From Micromonospora sp. MW-13 (GTDB lineage Bacteria > Actinomycetota > Actinomycetes > Mycobacteriales > Micromonosporaceae): a stretch of DNA of 64,000 nucleotides. A program made the position numbers and the translations under genes. The stretch lies in the NCBI RefSeq assembly GCF_003434305.1, contig NZ_QKKX01000015.1:1-64000 (forward strand). The letters run 5' to 3'. Below, piece after piece: positions 1 through 9,139 of this stretch. The stretch's first letter is position 1. Every line of letters begins with the position of its first letter. The notes beneath the pieces were generated by a model. That model had not been told where the DNA came from. It searched no databases and saw only the letters and a list, made by a program, of their open reading frames with translations.

Positions 1-1261
1 TCTCGCCCTGGGCGTCCACGGTGATCTTCTGGCTCAGGTCGCCCTTGGCGACGGCGGTGGAGACCTGGGAGATGTTGCGGACCTGGCTGGTCAGGTTGCC
101 CGCGAGCTGGTTGACGTTCTCGGTGAGGTCGCGCCAGGTGCCGGAGACCCCGCGCACCTGGGCCTGGCCGCCGAGCTTGCCCTCGATGCCCACCTCGCGG
201 GCCACCCGGGTCACCTCGTCGGCGAACGACGAGAGCTGGTCCACCATCGTGTTGACGGTGTCCTTCAGCTCCAGAATCTCGCCCTGGGCGGCGACGGTGA
301 TCTTCTGCGACAGGTCGCCCCGGGCGACGGCCGTGGACACCTGGGCGATGTTGCGCACCTGGGCCGTCAGGTTCGAGGCCATCGAGTTGACGCTGTCGGT
401 GAGGTCCTTCCAGGTGCCCGCGACGTTCGGCACCTCCGCCTGGCCGCCGAGCTTGCCCTCGGTGCCCACCTCCCGGGCGACCCGGGTCACCTGCTCGGCG
501 AAGAGGCGCAGCGTGTCGGTGAGCGAGTTCATGGTGTCGGCCAGCTCGGCGACCTCGCCGCGCGCCCCGACCGTGATCTTCTGCGACAGGTCGCCCTTGG
601 CCACCGCCGTCGCCACCTGGGAGATCGACCGCACCTGGCCGGTCAGGTTCGACGCCATGGTGTTCACCGAGTCGGTGAGGTCCTTCCAGGTGCCGGCGAC
701 CCCGCGCACGTCGGCCTGGCCGCCGAGCTTGCCCTCCGTGCCCACCTCGCGGGCCACCCGGGTCACCTCGTTGGAGAAGGACGAGAGCTGGTCGACCATC
801 GTGTTGACCGTGCGGCCGATCCGCAGGTACTCGCCGCGCAGCGGCCGGCCGTCGATCTCCAGCGCCATGTGCTGGGAGAGGTCGCCGTCGGCCACGGCCA
901 CGATCACCCGGGCGATCTCGGTCGTCGGGCGGCCGAGGTCGTCGATCAGCGAGTTGACCGCCCGCTGCCCCTCCGCCCAGGAGCCCTCCAGCCCCTCCTC
1001 GTCGAGGCGCTCGGTGAGCCGGCCGTCCCGGCCGACGATCCGGCTGATCCGGCGCAGGTCCAGGTGCTGCCGCTCCTGGAGGGCCACCACGTCGTTGAAC
1101 GCGTCCGCCACCTCGCCGGCCGGGCCCGCCCGCCGGGGCAGCCGGACCTTCAGGTCACCGCCGCGCACCCGGCGCAGCGCCTCCGCCAACTCGCTGAGCA
1201 GGGCGGCCTGGTCCGGCGCGGACGGGTCCGCGGCTACCGAGTGTTTCGCCGTGGTCATCAT
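1..1261 (-). CDS. HAMP-repeat sensor histidine kinase, N-terminal part (cut by window edge)
   Basis: The reverse strand is open from an ATG at 1261 (a second ATG follows at 1258) to the window edge, giving about 420 residues. After a short N-terminal region the protein consists of HAMP-type modules of about 92 residues, seen in the DNA as a 276-bp periodicity. Each module contains [22 protein letters not shown], [16 protein letters not shown] and [13 protein letters not shown] segments. Long arrays like this are known from actinobacterial soluble hybrid histidine kinases, where GAF, kinase and receiver domains follow; those parts would lie outside this window. No membrane segment is visible, so it is probably cytoplasmic. 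It is divergent from the SpoIIE-type phosphatase gene at 1441, which suggests a shared signalling role (inference). Confidence 0.85.
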   Translation of the reverse strand, partial: MMTTAKHSVAADPSAPDQAALLSELAEALRRVRGGDLKVRLPRRAGPAGEVADAFNDVVALQERQHLDLRRISRIVGRDGRLTERLDEEGLEGSWAEGQRAVNSLIDDLGRPTTEIARVIVAVADGDLSQHMALEIDGRPLRGEYLRIGRTVNTMVDQLSSFSNEVTRVAREVGTEGKLGGQADVRGVAGTWKDLTDSVNTMASNLTGQVRSISQVATAVAKGDLSQKITVGARGEVAELADTMNSLTDTLRLFAEQVTRVAREVGTEGKLGGQAEVPNVAGTWKDLTDSVNSMASNLTAQVRNIAQVSTAVARGDLSQKITVAAQGEILELKDTVNTMVDQLSSFADEVTRVAREVGIEGKLGGQAQVRGVSGTWRDLTENVNQLAGNLTSQVRNISQVSTAVAKGDLSQKITVDAQGE

Positions 1262-1440
1262 TCCTCGCTCAGTTCGGGGCCGCCGGGGCCTGCCGGCACA
1301 CCGGCCATCCCATCATTGTGCCCGGCCGAGCGTCGATGCCGCGCCGCGCCGCCCGCCGGGTCGCCGCGCGTCCAAGCAGCTCACGGCCCGGCCCCCGGGC
1401 CGGCTTGGCTTACCGGCGGGCGGCGGTGGAGGATACGAAG

Positions 1441-3531
1441 GTGTCAGCGGAGGCGGGGCCGGCGACCTTCGACGCGCCGGACGAGCGCGTCCGGCGCGTA
1501 CGGCTGCCCGCCGACCGGCGGACGCCGGCCGCCGCGCGCGCCCTGGTCCGGTCCGTGCTGTCCGTAGCGCGCCTCGACGACCTGCTCAGCGAGGCCCTGC
1601 TGCTGACCACCGAGCTGACCACGAACGCCGTCGAGCACGCCCGCACCGAACTGGACATCGAGGTCGTCGCCGACGACGTCGGGCTGACCGTCACCGTCTC
1701 CGACTTCGCCGCCGGCTCGGTCGACGAGCTGACCGTGGGCGTCCGCAACGACAGCTCCGAGATCAACGAGGTCTCCGAGCGGGGCCGGGGGCTGCTGCTG
1801 GTCGACCACTTCGCCAGCCGGTGGGGCACCACGTACCTGCCCACCGGCAAGGGGGTGTGGTTCCGGCTGGACCGGCGCGACGCCGGCGGGCAACCGGTCG
1901 CCGCCGGCCCGCCGCCCGCCGGCGGGTGGGGCCCGGCGACCACCCGCTCCGGCGGCGGCCCGGCCACCGAGCACCCGGGACCGAGCGCCGGGGCGATGAG
2001 CGAGCTGATGCAGACGGCTCCCGACCAGTACGCCGAGGACCCGCTGCCCGAGTTCGCCACCGACCTGCTCACCCGGCTGGCCGAGATGGTCGGCGCGGCC
2101 GGCGGCGTGGTCCGGCTGGACCGGGGCGACGGGCAGGGCACGCAGGTGCTGGCCCGCTACGGCCGCACCCCGCGCGCCGGCAACGAGCTGCTCCGGGTGC
2201 CGCTGGCGGTGCACCGGCCGTACGCCGGGGAACTGGAGCTGGACGCCGCCCCCTCGACGTACGCCCGGCCGCTGGCGGTGCTGACCGCCGAGCGGCTCTC
2301 GCTGCACCTGGAGAACGACCGGCTACGCCGGGCCGATGTCCGCCGGCAGGCGTGGCTGACCTTCCTGGCCGAGGCGAGCGAGCTGCTGGCCCAGTCCCTG
2401 GACGTCGAGCTGACCATGGCGCTGATCCCGCAACTGGTGGTCCCCCGCCTCGGCCAGTGGTGCGCGGTGCACACCGCCGACGAGTGGGGGCGGCTGCGGC
2501 TCGCGGCGGCCACCCACGCCGACGAGTCGGTGCTGCCGCAGTTGCACAAGGTGCTCCGGGAGACGGGGACGGACTCGGTGCAGGCCCGGCTGCGCGAGGC
2601 GTCCCGGACCGGGTCGCAGGTGCCGCTCGGCGGGCCGATGGAGGGCTTCGCCGTCCCCCTCGTGGCGCGCGGCCAGCGGCTGGGCACCCTGGCGGTCGGC
2701 CGCCACCAGCGCCACCGGCACGACCCGGACGAGGTCGCCGTGCTGGAGGACGTGGCCCGGCGGGCCGCGCTGGCCATCGAGAACGCCCGCATCCACGCCG
2801 AGCGGCGCCGGGTGGCGCAGACCCTCCAGCAGTCGCTGCTGCCGCCGGTCCTGCCGGTGGTCGAGGGCATCGGCTTCGCCGCCGAGTACGTGCCGACCGG
2901 GGACGAGGCGGAGGTCGGCGGCGACTTCTACGACGTGCTCCCGCTGCCAGACGGGCGCTGGCTGGTGGTGGTCGGCGACGTGTCCGGCAAGGGGGTCGAG
3001 GCGGCGGCCGTCACCGGGCTGGTCCGGGACGTCATCCGGGTGCTGGTCGGCGACGGCAAGCCGCTGCCGGAGGTCCTGGGCCGGCTCAACGAGACGCTGG
3101 TCGAGCGGGGCGGCGGGCGCTACTGCACGCTGGCGCTGGCGGCGGTCGGGCCGGGCGAGGGCGACCGGCTGGACGTGGCCCTGCACCTGGCCGGGCACGA
3201 CCGGCCGGTGCTGTTGCGGGCGGGCGACGGGGCCGAGTTCGTCGGTGCCAGCGGTACCGCGCTCGGCCTGCTCGACGCGATCAGCTCGCCGACGGCACGC
3301 GTCGCGCTCGACCCCGGCGACTCGCTGATCTTCTACACCGACGGGGTGACCGAGCGCCGCCGGGGCCGGGAGCTGTTCGGCACCGATCGGCTGCGGGAGT
3401 CCGCCGCGCCGCTGGCCGGGTACTCGGCCGACGTGGTGGCCGCCCGGCTGCGCTCGGCCGCGATCGGGTTCTCGGTCGAGGCGCCCCGCGACGACATCGC
3501 CATCCTGGTACTGCGCAACGACCGGCTCTGA
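1441..3531 (+). CDS. HATPase-GAF-SpoIIE (PP2C) serine phosphatase
   Basis: This 696-aa protein joins three signalling units. Residues about 15-140 form an RsbW-like HATPase with the N-box [10 protein letters not shown]. Residues about 190-440 hold one or two GAF-like sensor regions. Residues about 470-690 form a SpoIIE/RsbU-type PP2C domain with GGDFYD near 493, GDVSGKG and a final DDIAIL. Such proteins dephosphorylate anti-anti-sigma (STAS) proteins, while the HATPase can phosphorylate them. The GTG at 1441 is preferred because a GGAGG lies about 7 nt upstream. The frame stays open back to an ATG at 1318, but those extra residues are low-complexity and basic. No transmembrane segment is seen. 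The partner STAS protein is unknown; the one at 20826 is a candidate. Confidence 0.88.
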   Translation: MSAEAGPATFDAPDERVRRVRLPADRRTPAAARALVRSVLSVARLDDLLSEALLLTTELTTNAVEHARTELDIEVVADDVGLTVTVSDFAAGSVDELTVGVRNDSSEINEVSERGRGLLLVDHFASRWGTTYLPTGKGVWFRLDRRDAGGQPVAAGPPPAGGWGPATTRSGGGPATEHPGPSAGAMSELMQTAPDQYAEDPLPEFATDLLTRLAEMVGAAGGVVRLDRGDGQGTQVLARYGRTPRAGNELLRVPLAVHRPYAGELELDAAPSTYARPLAVLTAERLSLHLENDRLRRADVRRQAWLTFLAEASELLAQSLDVELTMALIPQLVVPRLGQWCAVHTADEWGRLRLAAATHADESVLPQLHKVLRETGTDSVQARLREASRTGSQVPLGGPMEGFAVPLVARGQRLGTLAVGRHQRHRHDPDEVAVLEDVARRAALAIENARIHAERRRVAQTLQQSLLPPVLPVVEGIGFAAEYVPTGDEAEVGGDFYDVLPLPDGRWLVVVGDVSGKGVEAAAVTGLVRDVIRVLVGDGKPLPEVLGRLNETLVERGGGRYCTLALAAVGPGEGDRLDVALHLAGHDRPVLLRAGDGAEFVGASGTALGLLDAISSPTARVALDPGDSLIFYTDGVTERRRGRELFGTDRLRESAAPLAGYSADVVAARLRSAAIGFSVEAPRDDIAILVLRNDRL

Positions 3532-3599
3532 GCCCGCTCTGGTCAGGGAGTCTGGGGGTCCTGGCGTGGGCGCCGCTCCACAGCAGGTATGCCTCCCGG

Positions 3600-3830
3600 C
3601 GCCTATGGAGCTGAGTCGAATACGACATCACCCACGCCCACCGCGACCGGCGACCGGCGACCCGCGACCGGCGACCGGCGACCGGCGACCGGCGACCGGC
3701 GACCGGCGACCGGCGACCGGCGACCGGCGACCGGCGACCGCAAGCGAACGACCGGACGGGGCGGTGGGTAACGCGACGGCGGTGGCCCCCGCCCAGCGGT
3801 GATGACGTGGACGACTCAGCTCCATAGGCG
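3600..3830. repeat. MITE-like inverted-repeat element enclosing a 7-bp tandem array
   Basis: The ends are a perfect 19-bp inverted repeat: CGCCTATGGAGCTGAGTCG at 3600-3618 and its reverse complement at 3812-3830. The match continues imperfectly inward with CATCACC at 3626-3632 and GGTGATG at 3798-3804. The interior carries the heptamer array at 3644-3740 and no convincing gene. Short non-coding DNA bounded by inverted repeats resembles a REP/MITE element. No target-site duplication was identified. It lies between the phosphatase gene and a small membrane-protein gene. Confidence 0.7.
3644..3740. repeat. Heptanucleotide tandem array (CGACCGG)n
   Basis: Nearly fourteen head-to-tail copies of CGACCGG are present. 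All are identical except the third (CGACCCG), and the last copy is truncated. Arrays this regular are prone to slippage, so copy number probably varies between strains (inference). The array is non-coding; open frames through it are artefacts of a 7-bp unit without stops. Confidence 0.95.
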
Positions 3831-3975
3831 GCGTCCCACGGCATCGAGCCGCCGCGCCCACAGCTCCGCCCGGGCCACGGTCCCCGGCCGACCGGGGACC
3901 ACCGAGCGCCCCTCCTGACAGGCGGGCCGACGCGCAGGATGGGCACACCTGCTCCGCCGGTGCTAGGTTCCCCGC

Positions 3976-4407
3976 ATGTCGACGACGGCGGCCACCGGCG
4001 CGCGGGCCCCGTCATCGGTCCGGCTGCTGACCACGATTCACCTGGCCTTCGCGGGTGCCTTCCTGCTGGTGACCGCCCTCTACCTCGGACGGATGGCCGC
4101 AACTGGGGCCGGTCCCGCTGACATGCTCACCGGCCACTACGACCCGAAGGATCTGGTCCCCTTCGGACCGTCTGGGATGAACCCGTTCACCTGGTTCTAC
4201 GCCTTGGTCGCGCTGCTCTACCTGGTCGGCTTCCTGGTCAGCCCAGCGCTGGCCATGGTCTCGTTGCCGCTGCTCGCCCGGACCTGGCACGAGCTGTCCC
4301 GCCCGGCCCGGGCCCTGCTGCTGGCGGGGATCGTCAGCGCGGTTGCCCTACCCCTGCTTCGCCTCATCCCCGCCGTCGGCGACATGCACCGGTGGTGGCT
4401 GGACTGA
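3976..4407 (+). CDS. Small integral membrane protein, function unknown
   Basis: This 143-aa protein has three or more hydrophobic segments, at residues about 15-37, 72-105 and 112-128, joined by short loops. I do not recognise a family. A TAGGTT box at 3964-3969 ends 6 nt before the ATG, fitting a leaderless promoter and supporting this start. The gene stands alone, between the repeat element and a convergent FAD oxidoreductase gene. Confidence 0.65.
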   Translation: MSTTAATGARAPSSVRLLTTIHLAFAGAFLLVTALYLGRMAATGAGPADMLTGHYDPKDLVPFGPSGMNPFTWFYALVALLYLVGFLVSPALAMVSLPLLARTWHELSRPARALLLAGIVSAVALPLLRLIPAVGDMHRWWLD

Positions 4408-4462
4408 TCGCCTCCGCATGACCGGAACGGCTGCCACGTCCCCGGCGCGGAGGATGCGGCAG

Positions 4463-5821
4463 TCACAGGCCGCCCGGGAGGCGGCCGGGGGCCAGGCGCT
4501 GGTGGGGGTCGAGGTATTGCTTCGCCGCCCGCAGTCGGGGCAGCGAGGTCAGCTCGCCCCAGAGGTCGACCGCCTGTCGTACCGGCGGCGGCGCCGCGAC
4601 CACGACGCACCGGCCGCGCCGGGCGAGCAGCACCCGGCGCACGCCGGTGACGATCGTCGCCACCCGCTCGGCGGGCAGGGAGCCGGGCAGGGCCGCGTGC
4701 ACCACGCCCTGCCCGGCGGAGCCCCGGATCGGGACCGGGCCGCCGGCCGCGTCGCGCAGCGCGTAGACGGCCGCGTGGAGGTCGGTGGTCGGCACCTCGA
4801 TGCGCAGCGCGGTCTCGCCCGGGCCGAACGGATAGCTCCGCCACCACGTCGGCGCCGAGTGGTCGACGGTCGCCTCGTCGCCGAGCAGGGCGAGCAGCCT
4901 CTCCACCCGTTCGGGGACGTCGGTGGGGCCGCCCTCCAGCAGCACCGCCAGGGTGCCCGCCCCGGCCGGCGGCGCCGCACGGCGGAACATCGAGGGGTGC
5001 CGGGCGCGGGCAGCCGCCGCCGGGTCGTCGGGATGCGGCACCGGGCGCGCCCGGTTCGCCCGGGCCGGCAGGTCCAGCTCGACGGCCGCCGGGTCGAGCC
5101 GGGCCGCGAGCACCGCCCGGACCAGGTCGGGCAGCTCCAGCGGGCTTCCCACGGGGCGGCTGACCCAGGCCCGGCTGGCCGGCACCGGCTGCACCCGCAG
5201 GGTGGCCGAGACCAGCACCCCGAGGCCGCCCTGCGAGCCGCAGAGCAGCCGGGCCAGCTCCAGGCCGGGCGCGCCGCCGCCCGCGCTGGTCAGCTCGCCG
5301 TCGGCGGCCAGGTACCGCACCCCGACCAGTTGGTCGCAGGGGCCGCCGTGGCGGTGCCGCAGCGGGCCGGACTCGTCGGCGGCCAGCACCCCGCCGACCG
5401 TCGCCCCGGGCGAGGGCGCGTCGAGGGCGAGGCGCCGCCCGGTGCGCTCCAGGACCGCCTGGGCCGCGCGCAGCGGGGTGCCCGCGCCGATCTCAGCCAC
5501 CGGGGCGTCCGCCGGCTGGTGACCGATGCCGGCCAGCCGGCCGGTGTCGAGCATGATGTCGACCTGCTCCGGGGCGACCCCCCAGTCGATCTTCGTGCCG
5601 GCACCCCGGGGCACCACCGTCAGGTCGTGAGCGGCGGCCAGCCGGAGCACCTCGGCCGCGGCGGACGGGTCGCCGGGCACCGCCACCCACCGGGCCGGCC
5701 GCCCGGCGACCTCGTCGGCCGCTCCGCCGAAGCGGGCGAAGGGCGGACCGCAGATCTCGGTGAGTAGACGGGTGATGCTCATTGCCCCGGACCGGTCGGT
5801 CGACCGCGCTGCTGCCGCCAT
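4463..5821 (-). CDS. FAD-binding oxidoreductase, glycolate oxidase GlcE-like
   Basis: This protein of about 452 aa has the FAD-binding fold of the PCMH/VAO type. A VVPRGAGTK loop is followed by the glycine-rich APSPGATVGGVLA and a CGSQGGLGVL segment that would contact FAD. The C-terminal half resembles GlcE, which with GlcD and GlcF oxidises glycolate to glyoxylate. No glcD or glcF is nearby, so the substrate is open. The ATG at 5821 is chosen because TACGAT ends 7 nt upstream, giving a leaderless start. An internal ATG at 5782 begins the conserved region and is the alternative. A LexA-like box overlaps the proposed promoter. Confidence 0.8.
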   Translation of the reverse strand: MAAAARSTDRSGAMSITRLLTEICGPPFARFGGAADEVAGRPARWVAVPGDPSAAAEVLRLAAAHDLTVVPRGAGTKIDWGVAPEQVDIMLDTGRLAGIGHQPADAPVAEIGAGTPLRAAQAVLERTGRRLALDAPSPGATVGGVLAADESGPLRHRHGGPCDQLVGVRYLAADGELTSAGGGAPGLELARLLCGSQGGLGVLVSATLRVQPVPASRAWVSRPVGSPLELPDLVRAVLAARLDPAAVELDLPARANRARPVPHPDDPAAAARARHPSMFRRAAPPAGAGTLAVLLEGGPTDVPERVERLLALLGDEATVDHSAPTWWRSYPFGPGETALRIEVPTTDLHAAVYALRDAAGGPVPIRGSAGQGVVHAALPGSLPAERVATIVTGVRRVLLARRGRCVVVAAPPPVRQAVDLWGELTSLPRLRAAKQYLDPHQRLAPGRLPGGL

Positions 5822-5829
5822 GGCGGCTA

Positions 5830-5845
5830 TCGTACAGGTGTTCGA
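5830..5845 (-). promoter_or_regulatory. Candidate LexA/SOS box overlapping the promoter of the FAD oxidoreductase gene
   Basis: TCGTACAGGTGTTCGA on the plus strand matches the actinobacterial LexA pattern TCGAAC-N4-GTTCGA with one mismatch. It overlaps the TACGAT -10-like box of the gene starting at 5821. A second site with the same one-base deviation lies at 23805-23820. Confidence 0.45.
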
Positions 5846-5943
5846 ACAAAGCGGCGGGGCGCCACGTCCGGAGTCGGGGGACGCGGATGCCGGCCCCCCA
5901 CAGCGCCCCGGCGACGACCCGGCCGGCCGGTAACCTGACCGGC

Positions 5944-8037
5944 GTGACCACCGAGATCCCGCCCGTCGCCAAGCAGGTACCCACCGAGCGCGCCCACCAC
6001 GGCGACAAGGTCGTCGACGAGTACGCCTGGCTGGCCGCCAAGGACGACCCGGAGACGATCGCCCACCTGAGGGCGGAGAACGCGTACACCGAGGCGCGCA
6101 CCGCCCACCTGGAGGAGCTGCGCGGCACCCTGTTCGAGGAGACCCGGCGCCGCACCCAGGAGACCGACCTGTCGGTGCCGACCCGCAAGGGCGGCCACTG
6201 GTACTACACCCGCACGGTCGAGGGCCAGCAGTACGGCGTGCACTGCCGCCGGGCCGTCCGCGACGGTGAGACCGAGCCGCCGGTGAGCGCCGACGGCGCC
6301 CCGCTCGACGGCGAGGAGGTGCTGCTCGACGGCAACCTGCTGGCGGAGGGGCACGACTTCTTCTCGCTCGGCGCGTTCGACGTCAGCCCGGACGGCCGGT
6401 GGCTGGCGTACTCGACGGACTTCTCGGGCGACGAGCGGTTCACCCTGCGGGTCAAGGACCTCAGTACCGGCGAGGTGCTGCCCGACGAGGTGCCCGACAC
6501 CTCCTACGGCGCAGCCTGGTCGGCGGACGCCTCGGTGCTGTTCTACGTCACGGTGGACGACGCCTGGCGGCCCAACCGGGTCTGGCGGCACCTGATCGGC
6601 ACCCGGGCCGCCGAGGACGTCGTCGTCCACCAGGAGGACGACGAGCGGTTCTGGGTCGGCGTCGAGCTGACCCGGTCGGAGAAGTTCATCCTGATCGACA
6701 GCCACAGCAAGATCACCAGCGAGGTGCGGGTGATCCCGGCCGGCAACCCCACCGGCGAGCCGGCCCTCGTCGCCCCCCGCCGGCAGGGCGTCGAATACAG
6801 CGTCGAGCACCACGGGCACCGCTTCCTGATCCTGCACAACCACGACGCCGAGGACTTCGCGCTGGCGTTCACCTCGGCGGACGCGCCGGGCGACTGGGTG
6901 CCGCTGATCCCGCACACCCCCGGCACCCGGCTGGAGGCGGTGGACGCCTTCGCCGACCACCTGGTCGTCTCGCTGCGCAGCAACGGGCTGACCGGGCTGC
7001 GGGTGCTGCCGATCGGCAGCGGCGACGGCCACGACATCGACTTCCCGGAGCCGATCTACAGCGTCGGGCTGGACAGCAACCCGGAGTACCACACCCGGCA
7101 GGTCCGGCTGCGCTACTCCTCGCTGGTCACCCCGGACTCGGTGTACGACTACGACCTGGTCACCCGAAAGCTGGTGCTGCGCCGGCGCAAGCCGGTCCGG
7201 CCCGGCCCGGACGGCCGGGAGTACGACCCCGCCGACTACGAGCAGCACCGGGACTGGGCGCTCGCCGACGACGGCACCCGCGTCCCGATCTCGCTGGTCC
7301 ACCGGGCCGGCACCCCGCGCGACGGCTCCGCCCCCTGCGTGATCTACGGGTACGGCTCGTACGAGGCGAGCATGGACCCGTGGTTCTCGGTGGCCCGGCT
7401 GTCCCTGCTGGACCGGGGGGTGATCTTCGCGGTGGCGCACATCCGGGGCGGCGGCGAGCTGGGCCGCCGCTGGTACGACGAGGGCAAGCTGCTGGCCAAG
7501 AAGAACACCTTCACCGACTTCGTCGCCTGCGCCCGGCACCTGACCGGCTCGGGCTGGACGTCGACGGACCGGCTGGTGGCCCGGGGCGCCTCGGCCGGCG
7601 GCCTGCTGATGGGCGCGGTGGCCAACCTGGCCCCGGAGGCGTTCACCGGCATCGTCGCGCAGGTGCCCTTCGTGGACGCGCTCACCTCGATCCTCGACCC
7701 GTCGCTGCCGCTGACCGTGACCGAGTGGGAGGAGTGGGGCAACCCCCTCGACGACCCGGAGGTCTACGCGTACATGAAGTCGTACACCCCCTACGAGAAC
7801 GTGACGGCGGTGGACTACCCGGCCATCCTCGCGGTGACCAGCCTCAACGACACGCGGGTGCTCTACCACGAGCCGGCGAAGTGGATCGCCCGGCTGCGGG
7901 CGGTCGCCCCCCGGGGCGACTACCTGCTCAAGACCGAGATGGGCGCCGGTCACGGCGGCCCCAGCGGCCGGTACGACTCCTGGCGCGAGGAGGCGTTCAT
8001 CAACGCCTGGATCCTCGACCGTCTGAAGGCGGCGTAG
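5944..8037 (+). CDS. ptrB: Oligopeptidase B (prolyl oligopeptidase family S9A)
   Basis: This 697-aa cytosolic serine peptidase belongs to the S9A family, which cleaves short peptides; the B subfamily prefers cuts after basic residues. An N-terminal beta-propeller region is followed by an alpha/beta-hydrolase domain from about residue 420. Visible catalytic residues are Ser550 in GASAGG, Asp636 in LNDTRV and His670 in GAGHGG, the expected order. Length matches the family. The GTG at 5944 is chosen because TAACCT (5931-5936) ends 7 nt upstream, indicating a leaderless transcript, and because conserved sequence begins there (VAKQVPTERAHHG). It is convergent with the dehydratase gene, with a strong hairpin between them. 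Confidence 0.92.
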   Translation: MTTEIPPVAKQVPTERAHHGDKVVDEYAWLAAKDDPETIAHLRAENAYTEARTAHLEELRGTLFEETRRRTQETDLSVPTRKGGHWYYTRTVEGQQYGVHCRRAVRDGETEPPVSADGAPLDGEEVLLDGNLLAEGHDFFSLGAFDVSPDGRWLAYSTDFSGDERFTLRVKDLSTGEVLPDEVPDTSYGAAWSADASVLFYVTVDDAWRPNRVWRHLIGTRAAEDVVVHQEDDERFWVGVELTRSEKFILIDSHSKITSEVRVIPAGNPTGEPALVAPRRQGVEYSVEHHGHRFLILHNHDAEDFALAFTSADAPGDWVPLIPHTPGTRLEAVDAFADHLVVSLRSNGLTGLRVLPIGSGDGHDIDFPEPIYSVGLDSNPEYHTRQVRLRYSSLVTPDSVYDYDLVTRKLVLRRRKPVRPGPDGREYDPADYEQHRDWALADDGTRVPISLVHRAGTPRDGSAPCVIYGYGSYEASMDPWFSVARLSLLDRGVIFAVAHIRGGGELGRRWYDEGKLLAKKNTFTDFVACARHLTGSGWTSTDRLVARGASAGGLLMGAVANLAPEAFTGIVAQVPFVDALTSILDPSLPLTVTEWEEWGNPLDDPEVYAYMKSYTPYENVTAVDYPAILAVTSLNDTRVLYHEPAKWIARLRAVAPRGDYLLKTEMGAGHGGPSGRYDSWREEAFINAWILDRLKAA

Positions 8038-8054
8038 GGGGAAGCCCTCTCCAC

Positions 8055-8082
8055 CCGGCCTCCGCCACCCGGCGGAGGCCGG
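8055..8082. terminator. Bidirectional hairpin between convergent genes
   Basis: A perfect 12-bp GC stem (8055-8066 with 8071-8082) closes a 4-nt loop. It lies 18 nt after the ptrB stop and 38 nt after the stop of the opposing dehydratase gene. There is no T-tract, which is common for actinobacterial terminators. Confidence 0.7.
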
Positions 8083-8119
8083 CCGCGGGCGCGGCGGTGG
8101 CCGGCGGCGGGGCGCGCCG

Positions 8120-9067
8120 TCAGGAGGCGGTGACCAGGTCGGCGAGCAGGGCCGGATCGACGTTTCCGCCGGTCACCACGGCGACGGTACGGCCCGCCGG
8201 CAGCTCGCCGGAGCGGAACAGCCGGGCGGCCGTCGCCACCGCGCCGCTCGGCTCGACCACCAGCCGGGCGTCCCTGATCAGGAGGCCGGCCGCCGCCCGG
8301 ATCTCCTCCTCGGTCACCGTGACGATGCCGTCGAGGCGGTCCCGCAGGTGGGCCAGGGTCAGCTCGGACAGGTTGGTGCGCAGCCCGTCCGCGCAGGTGC
8401 GGTAGGTCAGCTCGACGTCCCAGGGCACCACCCGCCCGGCGGCGAGCGACTCCCGGGCGTCGGCGGCAAGCTCCGGCTCGACGCCGATCACGGCGGTCGA
8501 CGGGCGCAGCGCCCGCAGCGCCGTGGCGACCCCGGACGCGAGGCCGCCCCCGCCGACCGGCACCAGCACCACGTCCACGTCGGGCAGGTCGTCGACGATC
8601 TCCGTGCCGACCGTGCCCTGGCCGGCGATGATCCGCCGGTCGTCGAAGGGCGGCACCAGCACCGCCCCGGCCTCGGCGACGATCCGCTGCGCCTCGGCCA
8701 GCCGCTGCACCGGCGGGACGAGCAGCACCGTCGCACCGAACGCCCGCATCCGCGCGATCTTCACCTCCGGGGCGCCCTCCGGCACCACCACCGTGCACGG
8801 CACCCCGGCCGCCCGGGCCGCGTACGCGAGGGCCTGCCCGTGGTTGCCGGACGAATGGGTGACCACGCCCCGGCCCCGCCCGGCCCCGTCGAGGCGGGCA
8901 ACCGCGTGGGTGGCGCCGCGCAGCTTGAACGAGCCGACCGGTTGCAGGCTCTCCGGCTTCAGCCACAGCCCGCCGTCCCACGGGGCGCGCAACAGCGGCG
9001 TACGAAGCACGGTCGGGGCGATGTCGGCGGCGGCGACCCGGATGTCGTCGAGCGTCACGAGGTCCAT
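8120..9067 (-). CDS. PLP-dependent threonine/serine dehydratase
   Basis: This 315-aa protein is a fold-type II PLP enzyme related to threonine dehydratase and serine racemase. The PLP lysine is Lys48 in SFKLRG, SSGNHGQ forms the substrate/carboxylate loop, and VGGGGLASG binds the phosphate. Such enzymes deaminate threonine or serine to 2-oxo acids. It has no C-terminal ACT domain, so it is a catabolic-type or racemase-like member rather than a feedback-regulated IlvA. The ATG at 9067 has a GGGAGG about 8 nt upstream. Confidence 0.88.
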   Translation of the reverse strand: MDLVTLDDIRVAAADIAPTVLRTPLLRAPWDGGLWLKPESLQPVGSFKLRGATHAVARLDGAGRGRGVVTHSSGNHGQALAYAARAAGVPCTVVVPEGAPEVKIARMRAFGATVLLVPPVQRLAEAQRIVAEAGAVLVPPFDDRRIIAGQGTVGTEIVDDLPDVDVVLVPVGGGGLASGVATALRALRPSTAVIGVEPELAADARESLAAGRVVPWDVELTYRTCADGLRTNLSELTLAHLRDRLDGIVTVTEEEIRAAAGLLIRDARLVVEPSGAVATAARLFRSGELPAGRTVAVVTGGNVDPALLADLVTAS

Positions 9068-9139
9068 CCCGCCATCCTCCCGCCGACGACGAGGCCACGC
9101 TCGACCCGGGCGCCGACCGCCCCGGCACCGGCACACCCG

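Noticed and set aside
21..3614. Very long plus-strand frame of about 1197 codons
   Set aside because: It runs antisense to the HAMP-repeat kinase and then out of frame through the phosphatase gene. Its residues are Arg/Pro/Ala-rich shadow sequence; high GC removes stops from other frames.
3644..3740. CRISPR array
   Set aside because: The unit is 7 bp with no spacers, so it is a simple tandem repeat.
5827..7953. Long reverse-strand frame opposite oligopeptidase B
   Set aside because: The plus strand has a complete S9A peptidase with all catalytic residues; the opposite frame has no recognisable domain.
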